From Gloeotrichia echinulata CP02 (GTDB taxonomy: Bacteria > Cyanobacteriota > Cyanobacteriia > Cyanobacteriales > Nostocaceae), in assembly GCA_038087035.1 (NCBI GenBank), contig CP051187.1, positions 5,027,001 to 5,091,000 on the forward strand: a stretch of DNA of 64,000 bases. Reading direction: 5' to 3'. Under the pieces are notes generated by a model that worked only from the letters and a program-made list of their open reading frames with translations, did not search any database and was not told the DNA's origin. The number at the start of each line of letters is the position of its first letter. Position 1 is the stretch's first letter. Below, piece after piece: positions 52,209 through 61,435 of the stretch. The translations under genes were made by a program, and so were the position numbers.

Positions 52209-54314
52209 ATGTCTATTCAATGCTTAACTTGCTTCCACGATAATCCTGATAATACACTAACTTGTCAGGTTTGTGGTTCTCCTTTAACACCGAATCCAGG
52301 ACAATCTAGCCAAATTTCTTCTCTCTATTTGCTTCCAGGCACATTACTGCAAAATGGAAAATATAGAGTAGAAAATTTTTTGGGACAGGGTGGGTTTGGT
52401 ATCGCTTATAAAGGTATTGATTTAACGAATTCCAAAGCGATCGCCATTAAGGAGTATTGGCCAGAAAATGCTGCTAGACAAGGTAAAACTATAATTTGGT
52501 CATCTCATATCACTCCACAACAACGCCAAAAAGAAATTCAAAATGTCGTCAACGAAGTCAGGCGTATACAAAAATGCTTACATCCAAATATTGTCAGAGC
52601 CTATGATGGCTTTACTGAAAACAATACTATCTATATAATTATGGATTTTATTGAAGGTAAAACATTATTCAAGATTCTTGAACAAGAAGGTAAACTTCCA
52701 GAAATTAGAGTAAAAAGATATTTCATCCAACTAGCCAATGCTATAAAAATTATTCATGATCATCAACTTTTACATAGAGATATTAAACCTGACAACATAA
52801 TTATTGATAAAAGTGATAATCCTATAATAATTGATTTTGGTTCAGCGAGAGAATTCACTATTGATAAAACTCAAAGACATACAAGATTGGTAAGCCCTGG
52901 ATATGCACCTTATGAACAATACCTACAAACAGCTAAACCCAATGCATCCACAGATATTTATGCTATTTGTGCATCAATGTATGAACTGGTAACTGGAGAA
53001 CTACCACAAACATCACTAGAACGTAAAGCACAAGACATTTTAAAACCTCCTAGACAGTTAGTCCCAAATCTTAGTCCAGCCATAGAACAAATTATCTTGA
53101 CTGGAATGAAGATGGAGCCGAAAGAAAGGTTCCAGACAGCAGATGAATTAATCGATGCTTTAAATGGTAAATTTGTTTCGCCAATTTTCAAGCGATCGCG
53201 TCAGTTAGTTCAGGAAGGCAAACTATCAGAAGCTATTCAATCATATCAACAATTTCTTAATAATGAACCCAACAATGGTGACGCTACAGTTGAATTAGCT
53301 CTAGTGCAGATTTATTTTGATGACCATCAAGCAAAAGTTACTGCCCAAAAAGCTATTCGAATCAAACCAAATGATGGTAGAGGTTATGGAATTTTAGGAC
53401 TTGTTAACTGTCGTCAAAGCAATTGGTCAGCAGCAGTTAAATACTTGCAACAAGCAGCAAATTTATCCCCTAGTCAATCGTGGATACAGGCAAATTTAGC
53501 TTGGGCGCTAGCAAAGTCTGGTGATTGGCAACAGGCGCAAATTGCTGCTATTAAGGCATTGCAACTTGATAGTAATTCAATCTTTGCATTAGGTCTACAA
53601 GCCTGGATTTTTGTCAATCAAAACCAATGGAAAACAGCCATTCGTTCGGCAAGGTTGGCAATTACCAAGTCTAAGCAAAATAACAATTATAATTCACAAG
53701 AATTACAGCGCTGGGTATATCCTTGTTTAACTATCGCTCTAGACAAAGCAGTAGTAACAACACAGGCTACCGATGTTGACAGATGCATTCAAGAATTTGC
53801 AACTCAGGTAAATAATAGCTCTTTTGTCTGGGGATTTAAAGGGTGGAGAAAAGCAATTTTTGGACTTTGGGCTGATGCTATTCCTGATTTTGAACAAGCA
53901 CAACGTCAGGGACAAGCGCCAGCTTGGATATTTATCAATTTAGGAATAGCACAAGAACAGCTAAAGAATATCTCTGCCGCTATCAATGCTTATGAAGAAT
54001 GTAATCATAAATTTCCTAATAATGCTTTTATCCAATTTCGTTTAGGTACTCTATTGGCTATACAAGGACAATGGTCATTAGCACAACCTTTTTTAGAAAA
54101 AGCAATTAATTTAAATTCTAATTATGCAGAAGCATATCATAATTTAGCTTGGGTTTTACTGAATCTTAAAGACCAGAATGGTCAGGTGACAAACTTCCGT
54201 CAAATGAAGTCAGCTTATCGCCAAGCTGTTGCAATTTATGCACAACAACAAAAACATCAACTCGCCCAAGGTATTGAAAAAGCCTTTCAAGCGATTGGAA
54301 TTGATTTAACTTGA
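52209..54314 (+). CDS. Zinc-ribbon Ser/Thr kinase with TPR repeats
   Basis: Encodes 701 residues. The N-terminal ribbon has 'CLTCFHDNPDNTLTCQVCG'. The Hanks-type kinase, at about residues 47-310, has 'LGQGGFGIAYKG', the VAIK Lys in 'AIAIKEYWPE', 'LLHRDIKPDNIII' and 'IIDFGSAREF', so it is catalytically complete. TPR-like repeats fill about 330-690 ('YAEAYHNLAWVLLNLKDQ'). No membrane segment. With the PP2C, FHA and VWA proteins it forms a phosphorylation circuit. It is the last gene of the block. Confidence 0.88.
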   Translation: MSIQCLTCFHDNPDNTLTCQVCGSPLTPNPGQSSQISSLYLLPGTLLQNGKYRVENFLGQGGFGIAYKGIDLTNSKAIAIKEYWPENAARQGKTIIWSSHITPQQRQKEIQNVVNEVRRIQKCLHPNIVRAYDGFTENNTIYIIMDFIEGKTLFKILEQEGKLPEIRVKRYFIQLANAIKIIHDHQLLHRDIKPDNIIIDKSDNPIIIDFGSAREFTIDKTQRHTRLVSPGYAPYEQYLQTAKPNASTDIYAICASMYELVTGELPQTSLERKAQDILKPPRQLVPNLSPAIEQIILTGMKMEPKERFQTADELIDALNGKFVSPIFKRSRQLVQEGKLSEAIQSYQQFLNNEPNNGDATVELALVQIYFDDHQAKVTAQKAIRIKPNDGRGYGILGLVNCRQSNWSAAVKYLQQAANLSPSQSWIQANLAWALAKSGDWQQAQIAAIKALQLDSNSIFALGLQAWIFVNQNQWKTAIRSARLAITKSKQNNNYNSQELQRWVYPCLTIALDKAVVTTQATDVDRCIQEFATQVNNSSFVWGFKGWRKAIFGLWADAIPDFEQAQRQGQAPAWIFINLGIAQEQLKNISAAINAYEECNHKFPNNAFIQFRLGTLLAIQGQWSLAQPFLEKAINLNSNYAEAYHNLAWVLLNLKDQNGQVTNFRQMKSAYRQAVAIYAQQQKHQLAQGIEKAFQAIGIDLT

Positions 54315-54483
54315 CCAAAAAGCGAGACGCAAGCCCCTGGCTTTAGACATGGGGATAAGTCGGTAGGAACTTTTAAGTTCCGTGAAACGATTGTGTGGCT
54401 TGGGCCACATCGGTAATCTTCCAGCGGTTCGGGAGTAAGCGGATATGATATAACCCACATTCCGCTTTTTAGTTTGATAATAT
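54315..54483. repeat. Remnant of an IS200/IS605 right end at the fdxN-element boundary
   Basis: Contains AAGCCCCTGGCTTTAGACAT and GGGGATAAGTCGG hairpin patterns (about 54332-54362), like the 3' ends of TnpB transposons, with no tnpB. More short palindromes (AACTTTTAAGTT, TGGCTTGGGCCA) follow. It ends just before the 15-bp repeat. No gene was found. Confidence 0.5.
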
Positions 54484-54786
54484 AAACTTCTGAGAATAAC
54501 AGTTAAACCAACGCTCCCAATAATCTTGTTTATTGGTTAACTTAGCTAAAGAGCGGTTGTAGTTGGCAAACCAACCCTCCCAATAATCGCTGGGCTGCTT
54601 AACGCAACCATCGCAGGTGGGGCAACCGGCTTGACATTGAGGCACTGTATAAATACTACCAACGCAGTTTGTGCAAAGTTCGGGGTCAATCCAACGATTT
54701 CCGTCAACTACTTTAATTGCGCCAGTGGGACATACAGACAGACAAAGATCACAGGAAATACATTGGCTAGTAATTTTGTAAGCCAT
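54484..54786 (-). CDS. fdxN: Ferredoxin FdxN, 5' segment
   Basis: The start is at 54786 (MAYKITSQ); the longer frame upstream is repeat DNA. The segment shows a 2[4Fe-4S] pattern: 'CISCDLCLSVCPTGAI', then 'LCTNC', 'VPQCQAGCPTCDGC', giving an insert typical of FdxN. It ends at 'YSQKF' in the 15-bp repeat; unexcised DNA adds 'ILSN' and a stop at 54469. FdxN donates electrons in nitrogenase cofactor synthesis. It is downstream of nifB in the same operon. Confidence 0.94.
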
Positions 54787-54796
54787 GACTATTCTC

Positions 54797-54984
54797 CTTG
54801 TTGGGGATTGGGGATTGGGCATTGGGCATTGGGCATTGGGCATTGGGCATTGGGCTTTGGGCTTTGAGCTTTGGGCTTTGAGCTTTGGGCTTTGGGCTTT
54901 GAGCTTTGGGCTTTTTGGTCTGGATGCGCTATGCCCCATGCCCCATGCCCCATTCCCCATGCCCCATGCCCCATGCCCCATGCC
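54797..54984. repeat. Heptameric tandem repeats between fdxN and nifB
   Basis: Two blocks: GGGCATT/GGGCTTT units (about 54815-54910) and CCCCATG units (about 54935-54982), typical short tandem repeats. They reach the nifB stop region. They are open in several frames but not coding. Confidence 0.85.
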
Positions 54985-56427
54985 CTATTTCCCTAATCCC
55001 TCTACATATTGCTGGTAAAAGTCCAAAGCAACCTTCTCAATCACGTCGTAAGCTTCAACAGTCTGTATGCCAGCTTTGTGCAATTCTTCTTTGGGACAGT
55101 TCCCAATTTTGGAGACTAAAACCGCTTTGCAATCTGCGATCGCTTTAATAATGTTGTCGAGTGTGGCTTCTTCTCCAAATCCACCTTGGCAATAGTGGTC
55201 AATCTTGCGATGACTGACAAACCGAACTTCGTTACCTTCAACTTCGTAAACTTGGAATTCCTTCGCATGACCGAAGTGTTGGTTAACTAATCCGCCACCT
55301 TTGGTTGCGATTGCAACTAAGATTTTGGGACTGTTGGCAAGTTTCTTGCCCGCTTGTGCCTTTTCTTTGGCTACTTTAAGTTCTTGTTTAAATTTCTCGA
55401 TTCCTTCGTGAACTTCTTGGCGTTTTTCCAAGTCATATTCGGGAGCCATTTCCAAGAATTTATCTTTAGTAAATTCCTGGCTGCGGTCTTCTCCTAATAA
55501 TCCTACCGCATCTGCTCGACATTGGCGGCAATGACGCATCATTTTCATGTTACCGGCGCAATTGTCTTGAACTGCTTTGAGTTCTTTGGGTGAAGGACCA
55601 CGCTGACCGGTTAAGCCGAAATGTGTGCCGTGTTCTGGTGCAGAAATCAGCGGCATAATGTTATGTAGAAATGCGCCATTCTCACGAATAAATTTATTCA
55701 CTTCCACCAAATGCTGGTCATTAATTCCCGGAATCATTACCGAGTTGACCTTGCATAAGATGTCGGCTTCTTTGAGGGCTTGCAATCCTTCGATCTGTTT
55801 TTCGAGGAGGATTTTAGCACCTTCAACGCCTTTGTAGCGCTTGCGCTTGTAGTGAACCCAAGAATAAATCTGAGCGCCGATTTCTGGGTCTATGGTGTTA
55901 AAAGTAATAGTTACGTGATCTATATTTAATTGTTTGATGCGATCAATGTATTCAGTTAGCATCAAACCGTTGGTTGAGAGACAAAGCTTAATATCTGGTG
56001 CTTTGTCAGCAATCAACTCAAACGTGCGGAAAGTCTTTTCTGGATTCGCCAGTGGATCGCCAGGACCTGCAATTCCCAAGACAGTCATTTGGGGAATTTT
56101 GCCTGCAATCACCAAAGCTTTGTGGGCTGCTTCTTCTGGGGTTAGCAGTTCGCTAACTACTCCAGGGCGACTTTCGTTAGCACAATCATATTTGCGGTTG
56201 CAATAGTTGCATTGAATATTGCAAGCTGGTGCAACTGCAACGTGCATTCTCGCATAGTGGTGATGGGCGTCTTCGCTGTAGCATGGATGCTGGGCGATGC
56301 GTTGTTTGAGTTTTTCGTCCATTTCCACGGTGGCGCTGCTGTCGCATCCGCAACCACCTGATTTTGCTTGGGTAATGGTAGGTTCCTGATTCTCAGAGGT
56401 GAGGAGTCCTGTAGCCGGTAGTGTCAT
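54985..56427 (-). CDS. nifB: FeMo-cofactor synthesis protein NifB
   Basis: Radical SAM enzyme that makes NifB-co, the cofactor core. The start at 56427 (MTLPATGLL) is preferred over the ATG four codons earlier. 480 residues. The SAM motif is 'ACNIQCNYCNRKYDC', followed by 'NTIDPEIGAQIYSWVHYK' and 'RQCRADAVGLLGED'. The C-terminal NifX-like domain has 'VNQHFGHAKEFQVYEV'. It is the first gene of the minus-strand operon and should be induced in heterocysts. Confidence 0.97.
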   Translation of the reverse strand: MTLPATGLLTSENQEPTITQAKSGGCGCDSSATVEMDEKLKQRIAQHPCYSEDAHHHYARMHVAVAPACNIQCNYCNRKYDCANESRPGVVSELLTPEEAAHKALVIAGKIPQMTVLGIAGPGDPLANPEKTFRTFELIADKAPDIKLCLSTNGLMLTEYIDRIKQLNIDHVTITFNTIDPEIGAQIYSWVHYKRKRYKGVEGAKILLEKQIEGLQALKEADILCKVNSVMIPGINDQHLVEVNKFIRENGAFLHNIMPLISAPEHGTHFGLTGQRGPSPKELKAVQDNCAGNMKMMRHCRQCRADAVGLLGEDRSQEFTKDKFLEMAPEYDLEKRQEVHEGIEKFKQELKVAKEKAQAGKKLANSPKILVAIATKGGGLVNQHFGHAKEFQVYEVEGNEVRFVSHRKIDHYCQGGFGEEATLDNIIKAIADCKAVLVSKIGNCPKEELHKAGIQTVEAYDVIEKVALDFYQQYVEGLGK

Positions 56428-58292
56428 TGAATTTCGCAAAAGGTCGGTGGACTGGATGCCGAGAGATGCCGTTGCTACTCTTGATGCCTGGGAATCGAAG
56501 TCGCGTCTTATACTCTGCCCGCGTTTAGTTACTCTCTCTGCCGGTGAAGGCAGATCAAAGCAGAGTAGGCAGGCTATACAATCCTTGATTTTCGGCTGGT
56601 GTGTGTCAACTTTTGGGTCGTGGGTAGAATTTATGCGTACAGCCGCGACTTCTCTTCACGTAAGGCATGGTGCTATCTCATCCCTCCATTCACTTTTTGC
56701 TTCGTTTTGTGTTGGAGCATTCAGTGATTGGCGATAAAAGATTTATATCAGTTGTTCCCCAGGTCAACGACATGTTTCTCAAGGATAGAATTTATTGGAT
56801 TTATTAAGCTTGTACTCAAAATCTTAAATGCTAATTCTTCATGGTTTACAAGAATTAGCAATTTTTTTTCCGGGTAGGGGTTCTAGTATTTTCTAGTCAG
56901 GGTACGAGTATTTTTGGACTGGGGTGCAGGATTTATTTGTACTCAGTTGAAACCCAATACCAAAAAGGGTTTAAGGTCTATTTAAGCTAGTTTTTAGGCA
57001 TTTCGCGGCTGTACTCAACTACCCCCTAAATCTTGCCCTGAACAACCATTGCTAGGGAATTAAAGGGGGAAAAACTGGAGTAGGCTACGATGTGCTACTC
57101 CAGATACGTGCGAAATTCAATTCTGTATCCAACATATCATTTTTTTTAGGGAAAAAATGTAATTCATATTTTTTTAATTTTTGTGATTGTGATGACATTC
57201 AAATTTGCTTAGAATGCTTATCTGATGGGAAAGACAAGCCTCTGCCAGGATATGAATAAATGGCGACAAATTGGATTTGAAAATATTTAATTTTTGTTTC
57301 TTTCTTCCCAAGCTCTGTAGATAAATACCTACTGTGAACAGGGGCAATAGTTCCAGGCAGCCATCACCAGAATCAACCTGGTAACGAGTATGAGTTATCG
57401 GGTAAGGTCGAACCCAAGATATTAACTTCAGGTGGCTTGTTGGGGCTGGTGAAGGCATTGTGGCTACCTTGTTTATCCTTTGGCGTGTACCAGAAACTAA
57501 GAGCAGAAATTTTGTTCATGAATTGACTTTATTTCTCATTTAGTTTCCGACCTCCGGCACATTAATCCTAACTAAGGTTTTTGCCTTAAAGCGAAAATCG
57601 CAACTTTTCGTAAAATATATTTGCAATTTTTGGCAATTTTTGGCTACGACTATTTTTATGGTCAAATTATTTACATTTATATTACAATTTCCTAAATATT
57701 AAAAGGGTAGGGGCGCAAGGCCTTGCGCCCCGGAAGATCATTGAACCACGCCAAAAACCCTTATCTTGCCGTGCGATGAGGGGTTAAACCTACCATTCGC
57801 GAGCGGTATCCTTTGATAAATCGGAGATCTGAAGCTTTTGAGTATTTAATCTCATCCAGAAGACAAACCATAAAACAAGATGAAGAAACTGCATTTTTTG
57901 CTAGCAAAATAATACAATAATAAACGTAGCTGGAGATACAGAAAGGTCATTTGTCGCCTCGTTGACTGCATTTTTCAGCACAGCTGAGTACAGCTTAATA
58001 TATCTCAAAATATCTGGCTGATATGCCTGCAAAGTCCCAAAGGCTAAGGGTTTTGAGGTGAGTACACAAATGCTTAACCCCCTACCCCAGAAATGCTAGT
58101 ACCCCTATCTTTCAAAGCTAGCACCCCTACCCCTAGATTAATTGTAAATTGGGCTGCTATCGAGGTTAGGGGCTTTGAGTACAGCCTTAATCATTCCAAT
58201 AAATTCAATAGACATCCAATTTACTGTGGGCTTGGGAGCTACCTGATATAAGCAGAAAAATAACACACGCCTCTCTTAACCAGACAGTACCG
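56428..58292. promoter_or_regulatory. nifB-nifP divergent control region with mirrored GAGTAC motifs
   Basis: A 1.87-kb stretch with no convincing gene. GTACTC (GAGTAC for nifB) lies at 56812-56817, 56939-56944 and 57011-57016. GAGTAC in the nifP direction lies at 57986-57991, 58060-58065 and 58177-58182. Spacings are 72 and 127 bp on one side, 74 and 117 on the other, so the layout is mirror-like. GGTAGGGGTTCTAG-type stretches accompany both. A palindrome GGGGCGCAAGGCCTTGCGCC lies near 57713-57732. Binding by the nif activator CnfR is an inference. Confidence 0.6.
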
Positions 58293-59069
58293 ATGCAACA
58301 GTCATTAGACAGTATCAGGAATCCAAAGTCAGCAATCAAGCCGGATTCTGCAAATATATCTTTGGTCGAAAATCTAGTTTCCGGCATTTTTTTTGAGCCA
58401 TTATTGAGTGATTTTCGCATCATTTTTGAGCGCGATACAGCAGCACGTAATTGGCTAGAAGTGGTGTTTTGCTACCCTGGATTTCACGCCATCTGTTTGC
58501 ATCGTCTCGCTCACTGGTTACAATGTCGGGGAGTAGTTTTCGTTCCCCGTTTAATTTCTCATCTGGGGCGATTTTTGACGGGAATTGAAATTCACCCAGG
58601 TGCAGAAATTGGAAAAGGCGTGTTTATTGACCACGGCATGGGTGTTGTTATTGGCGAAACTGCTATAGTAGGAGACCATACGCTAATTTATCAGGGCGTT
58701 ACTCTCGGCGGTACAGGGAAAGAAAGTGGTAAGCGCCATCCTACAGTAGGTCAAAACGTTGTTGTCGGCGCGGGTGCAAAAGTTTTAGGAAATATTCAAA
58801 TTGGCGATCGCGTCCGTGTTGGTGCTGGTTCGGTTGTCTTGCGCGATGTCCCCGCAGATTCTACGGTTGTGGGAATTCCCGGACGAATTATTTCCCGTAA
58901 ACAGAAAGATCCACTTTCTCCCCTAGAACACGCAAAGTTACCCGATGTCGAAGCTACCGTAATTCGCTCCTTGTTATCCCGCATTGAACAACTCGAACAA
59001 CAACTGCAAAACTTAAAAGTTAACAGTCAACAGTCAACAGTTATTGGACAACTGACAAATGACAAATGA
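58293..59069 (+). CDS. nifP: Serine acetyltransferase NifP
   Basis: Makes O-acetylserine for cysteine supply to nitrogenase cluster assembly. 258 residues. The left-handed beta-helix hexapeptides are plain: 'GVFIDHGMGVVIGETAIVGD', 'YQGVTLGGTGKESGKRHPT' and 'VVVGAGAKVLGNIQIGDRVR'. The SAT domain 'PGFHAICLHRLAHWL' precedes them. The last residues are encoded by a repeat (AACAGTCAACAGTC). It is divergent from nifB and overlaps the next frame by 11 bp. Confidence 0.93.
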   Translation: MQQSLDSIRNPKSAIKPDSANISLVENLVSGIFFEPLLSDFRIIFERDTAARNWLEVVFCYPGFHAICLHRLAHWLQCRGVVFVPRLISHLGRFLTGIEIHPGAEIGKGVFIDHGMGVVIGETAIVGDHTLIYQGVTLGGTGKESGKRHPTVGQNVVVGAGAKVLGNIQIGDRVRVGAGSVVLRDVPADSTVVGIPGRIISRKQKDPLSPLEHAKLPDVEATVIRSLLSRIEQLEQQLQNLKVNSQQSTVIGQLTNDK

Positions 59070-59304
59070 CTTCTTAGGCTATCAAGTATTGCAGATTCCT
59101 GTGAGCGATCGCTGGCTAATTTATCGCCGATTACAAGAGTTAAAAATTAAGTGTTCCTGTCCCAGTGATGGTTCTTTGCGGGTACAGGTGAATAGTTCGG
59201 TAGAAGCAATTCTTATCCGCAGCACGCTTATGCAATTTCTCGCTTCTCGCCAAGAATTACTCGATTGGTTAGAGCGTTGCTGGGATACCAATTATTTTTA
59301 CTGA
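59059..59304 (+). CDS. Conserved nif-cluster protein (Asr1405-like)
   Basis: Encodes 81 residues including 'RWLIYRRLQELKIKCSCPSD' and 'LLDWLERCWDTNYFY'. Small genes of this kind follow nifP in Anabaena-type clusters (the Asr1405 label is from memory). The first codons overlap nifP and derive from the ATGACAA repeat, so the exact start is uncertain. Function unknown. Confidence 0.7.
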   Translation: MTNDFLGYQVLQIPVSDRWLIYRRLQELKIKCSCPSDGSLRVQVNSSVEAILIRSTLMQFLASRQELLDWLERCWDTNYFY

Positions 59305-59614
59305 TTTCTTTTCTCTTGCTTTGTACTAACAGTTTCTATCAATATCAAAGTGTAATGATATTATCTGGAGTTAATTCCAGCCTGATATTAAGTAAGTCGG
59401 CGCGAAAAAACAAAACTATATTACGAAACGTAAATATGCCCCACATGCTTACCAATGACCAATGACGAAGAACGCCAGTATGGTTCAATAGGCGACCTAC
59501 TTATATAAAGGTTTCCTGACATATCCCAGCAATTAAAAATGCGAAATTACCCAGCGAAAATGGGAATTTCAAATCTTTACTTCTTTTCTGCACCAAGAAG
59601 TTGAAAATTAGATT
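59305..59614. other. Non-coding gap between small nif-cluster genes
   Basis: 310 bp without a convincing gene. It holds one short tandem motif (ACCAATGACCAATGACG, 59452-59467) and AT-rich DNA. A promoter for the next gene is possible but not identified. Confidence 0.5.
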
Positions 59615-59812
59615 ATGGTAATCCGTAACAGCAATATAGAATTACTCAATTTTTTGCAAAATGAACTCAAACTTTCTACAGCAGATATTTCTGTCGCCCT
59701 CCGACACCGGGAGTTAAAAAATGGACCTTTACCGATGCTTCTCTGGCAATATGGTCTAGTTGACTTACAGCAACTTGAGCAAATTTTAGATTGGCTAGAC
59801 GAGCAAATTTAG
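59615..59812 (+). CDS. DUF2949-like small protein (Asr1406-like)
   Basis: Encodes 65 residues: 'LLNFLQNELKLSTADISVAL', then 'GPLPMLLWQYGLVDLQQLEQ'. It resembles the DUF2949 proteins found in cyanobacterial nif clusters. It is helical and soluble with no catalytic motif. It lies between nifP and nifV on the same strand, as in Anabaena-type clusters. Confidence 0.75.
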   Translation: MVIRNSNIELLNFLQNELKLSTADISVALRHRELKNGPLPMLLWQYGLVDLQQLEQILDWLDEQI

Positions 59813-60301
59813 TCATTAGTCATTTGTCATTAGTCATTTGTCATTTGTCATTAGTCATTTGTCATTAGTCATTTGTCATTTGTCATTTGTCATTTGTCCT
59901 TTAGCAATAACCAATGACTTTGATTTGTTTCGATTGCAACTGACTGAAAAATAAGACACCATCCCTAACCCCTCCACCACGAGATAGAGGGGAAGCGCGA
60001 ACTTTTTTTCATGTGTCCTGGTGTACGCAGTTGATGATGGCTATTTACTCGAAAACATGTCAATTGACAAGGGTTCAGAGCATTTGTAATTTATACCTGA
60101 TTTTTGTTCGCTTTCATACAGATATAATTGCATTGTTTCAGTCATAATGAAATATCAAGAATCGTGAGTTATGAGATTCTTTAGCATTTACCGTTTAATT
60201 TCAGAATTTATATAAGCATTTACCCTTACCAGGTATTGCATTCCTATTGGTTTGCAATCAAGAACGATATTAAGAATAATTCCCATAGAGAGTTACTTGA
60301 A
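59813..60301. promoter_or_regulatory. nifV upstream region with heptameric repeats
   Basis: Starts with about twelve GTCATTT/GTCATTA units (59815-59897). The rest (59900-60301) is AT-rich, non-coding, and presumably contains the nifVZT promoter. I could not assign boxes. Confidence 0.55.
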
Positions 60302-61435
60302 ATGAGTCAAATCCTAATTAATGACACTACATTACGTGATGGCGAACAAGCCGCTGGTGTTGCTTTTAACTTAGAGGAAAAAGTAGCGATCGCACAATTT
60401 CTCGATGCTATCGGCGTCCCGGAATTAGAAGTTGGTATCCCAGCGATGGGAGAGGAAGAAATAAGAGCGATTTCGGCAATTTCTAACTTAGGTTTAGAAG
60501 CTAAACTCCTAGGCTGGAACCGCGCTGTGATGTCAGATATTAAGGCTTCTATCGCCTGTGGTTTACAGCGGGTACATATTGCAATTCCTGTCTCTGGTAT
60601 CCAAATCGCCGCCAAATTTCATGGACAATGGCGGGTAAGTTTACAAAAACTCAAAGATTGCGTCAGTTTCGCCGTTGATAGCGGTCTTTGGGTAGCAGTC
60701 GGGGGAGAGGATTCTTCAAGAGCTGATGAAAACTTTCTCTTAGATGTAGCGCTTTATGCTCAAGACTGGGGTGCATCGCGGTTTCGTTTCTGCGATACCG
60801 TCGGGGTTCTTGATCCATTTACTACTTACAATAAAGTCAAGCGATTATCCTCAGCTTTGATGATTCCCCTGGAAATCCACACCCACAACGATTTCGGTCT
60901 AGCAACTGCTAATGCCCTTGCTGGTATTAAAGCAGGAGCATCATCAGTAAATACCACCGTTAACGGCTTGGGTGAAAGAGCAGGTAATGCAGCTTTAGAA
61001 GAAGTTGTCATGGCCATCAAACGCATCTACGGTATAGATTTGGGTATTGACACTCCTCGCTTACTAGAACTATCTCAAATTGTCGCATCCGCATCAGGTT
61101 GCAATGTACCACCCTGGAAAGCAATTGTGGGAGAAAATACCTTCGCTCATGAATCTGGTATTCATGCTCATGGCGTGCTACAAAACCCTGTCACCTACGA
61201 ACCATTTGCTCCAGAAGAAGTCGGTTGGGAACGGCGTTTAGTAATTGGTAAACATTCTGGTCGCCATGTAGTTTCTAACGTTTTAGAACAGCACGGTATT
61301 TTTCTAGACTCGGAAGAAACCCAATTTGTTTTAAACGCTGTGCGCCACACATCCATCGAGAAAAAACGCAGCTTGACTACAGAAGAACTGCTGAATTTAG
61401 TACGAGAACAGAGGTATTCTCATGCAACCCGATGA
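60302..61435 (+). CDS. nifV: Homocitrate synthase NifV
   Basis: Makes homocitrate, the organic ligand of FeMo-cofactor, from acetyl-CoA and 2-oxoglutarate. The start at 60302 (MSQILINDTTLRDGEQAAGV) matches the family; the 22 upstream codons do not. 377 residues. 'DTTLRDGEQ' carries the metal Asp and catalytic Arg, 'IPLEIHTHNDFGLATANAL' the HxH metal ligands, 'GLGERAGNAALEEV' is also conserved. It overlaps nifZ by 14 bp. Confidence 0.95.
   Translation: MSQILINDTTLRDGEQAAGVAFNLEEKVAIAQFLDAIGVPELEVGIPAMGEEEIRAISAISNLGLEAKLLGWNRAVMSDIKASIACGLQRVHIAIPVSGIQIAAKFHGQWRVSLQKLKDCVSFAVDSGLWVAVGGEDSSRADENFLLDVALYAQDWGASRFRFCDTVGVLDPFTTYNKVKRLSSALMIPLEIHTHNDFGLATANALAGIKAGASSVNTTVNGLGERAGNAALEEVVMAIKRIYGIDLGIDTPRLLELSQIVASASGCNVPPWKAIVGENTFAHESGIHAHGVLQNPVTYEPFAPEEVGWERRLVIGKHSGRHVVSNVLEQHGIFLDSEETQFVLNAVRHTSIEKKRSLTTEELLNLVREQRYSHATR

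Larger units (their letters stand above)
30435..54498. mobile_element. fdxN excision element, 24.05 kb
   Basis: The direct repeat AAACTTCTGAGAATA at 30435-30449 and 54484-54498, 24,049 bp apart, splits fdxN. It contains GAATA, the complement of the TATTC core known from the Anabaena fdxN element. xisF starts 48 bp inside the left repeat. Most of the interior is one long co-directional gene block. No xisH or xisI was found. Confidence 0.94.

Noticed and set aside
54631..55148. Several open frames around fdxN/nifB with Gly-His-Trp or Pro-Met repeats
   Set aside because: Heptameric repeats and antisense shadows of nifB and fdxN.
56399..56737. Plus-strand open frame of 112 codons overlapping the nifB start
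   Set aside because: Antisense to nifB at its beginning, no motif, weak start; more likely regulatory DNA.
57174..57458. Minus-strand open frame of 94 codons in the nifB-nifP region
   Set aside because: No ribosome site, no recognisable motif and AT-rich random-like composition.
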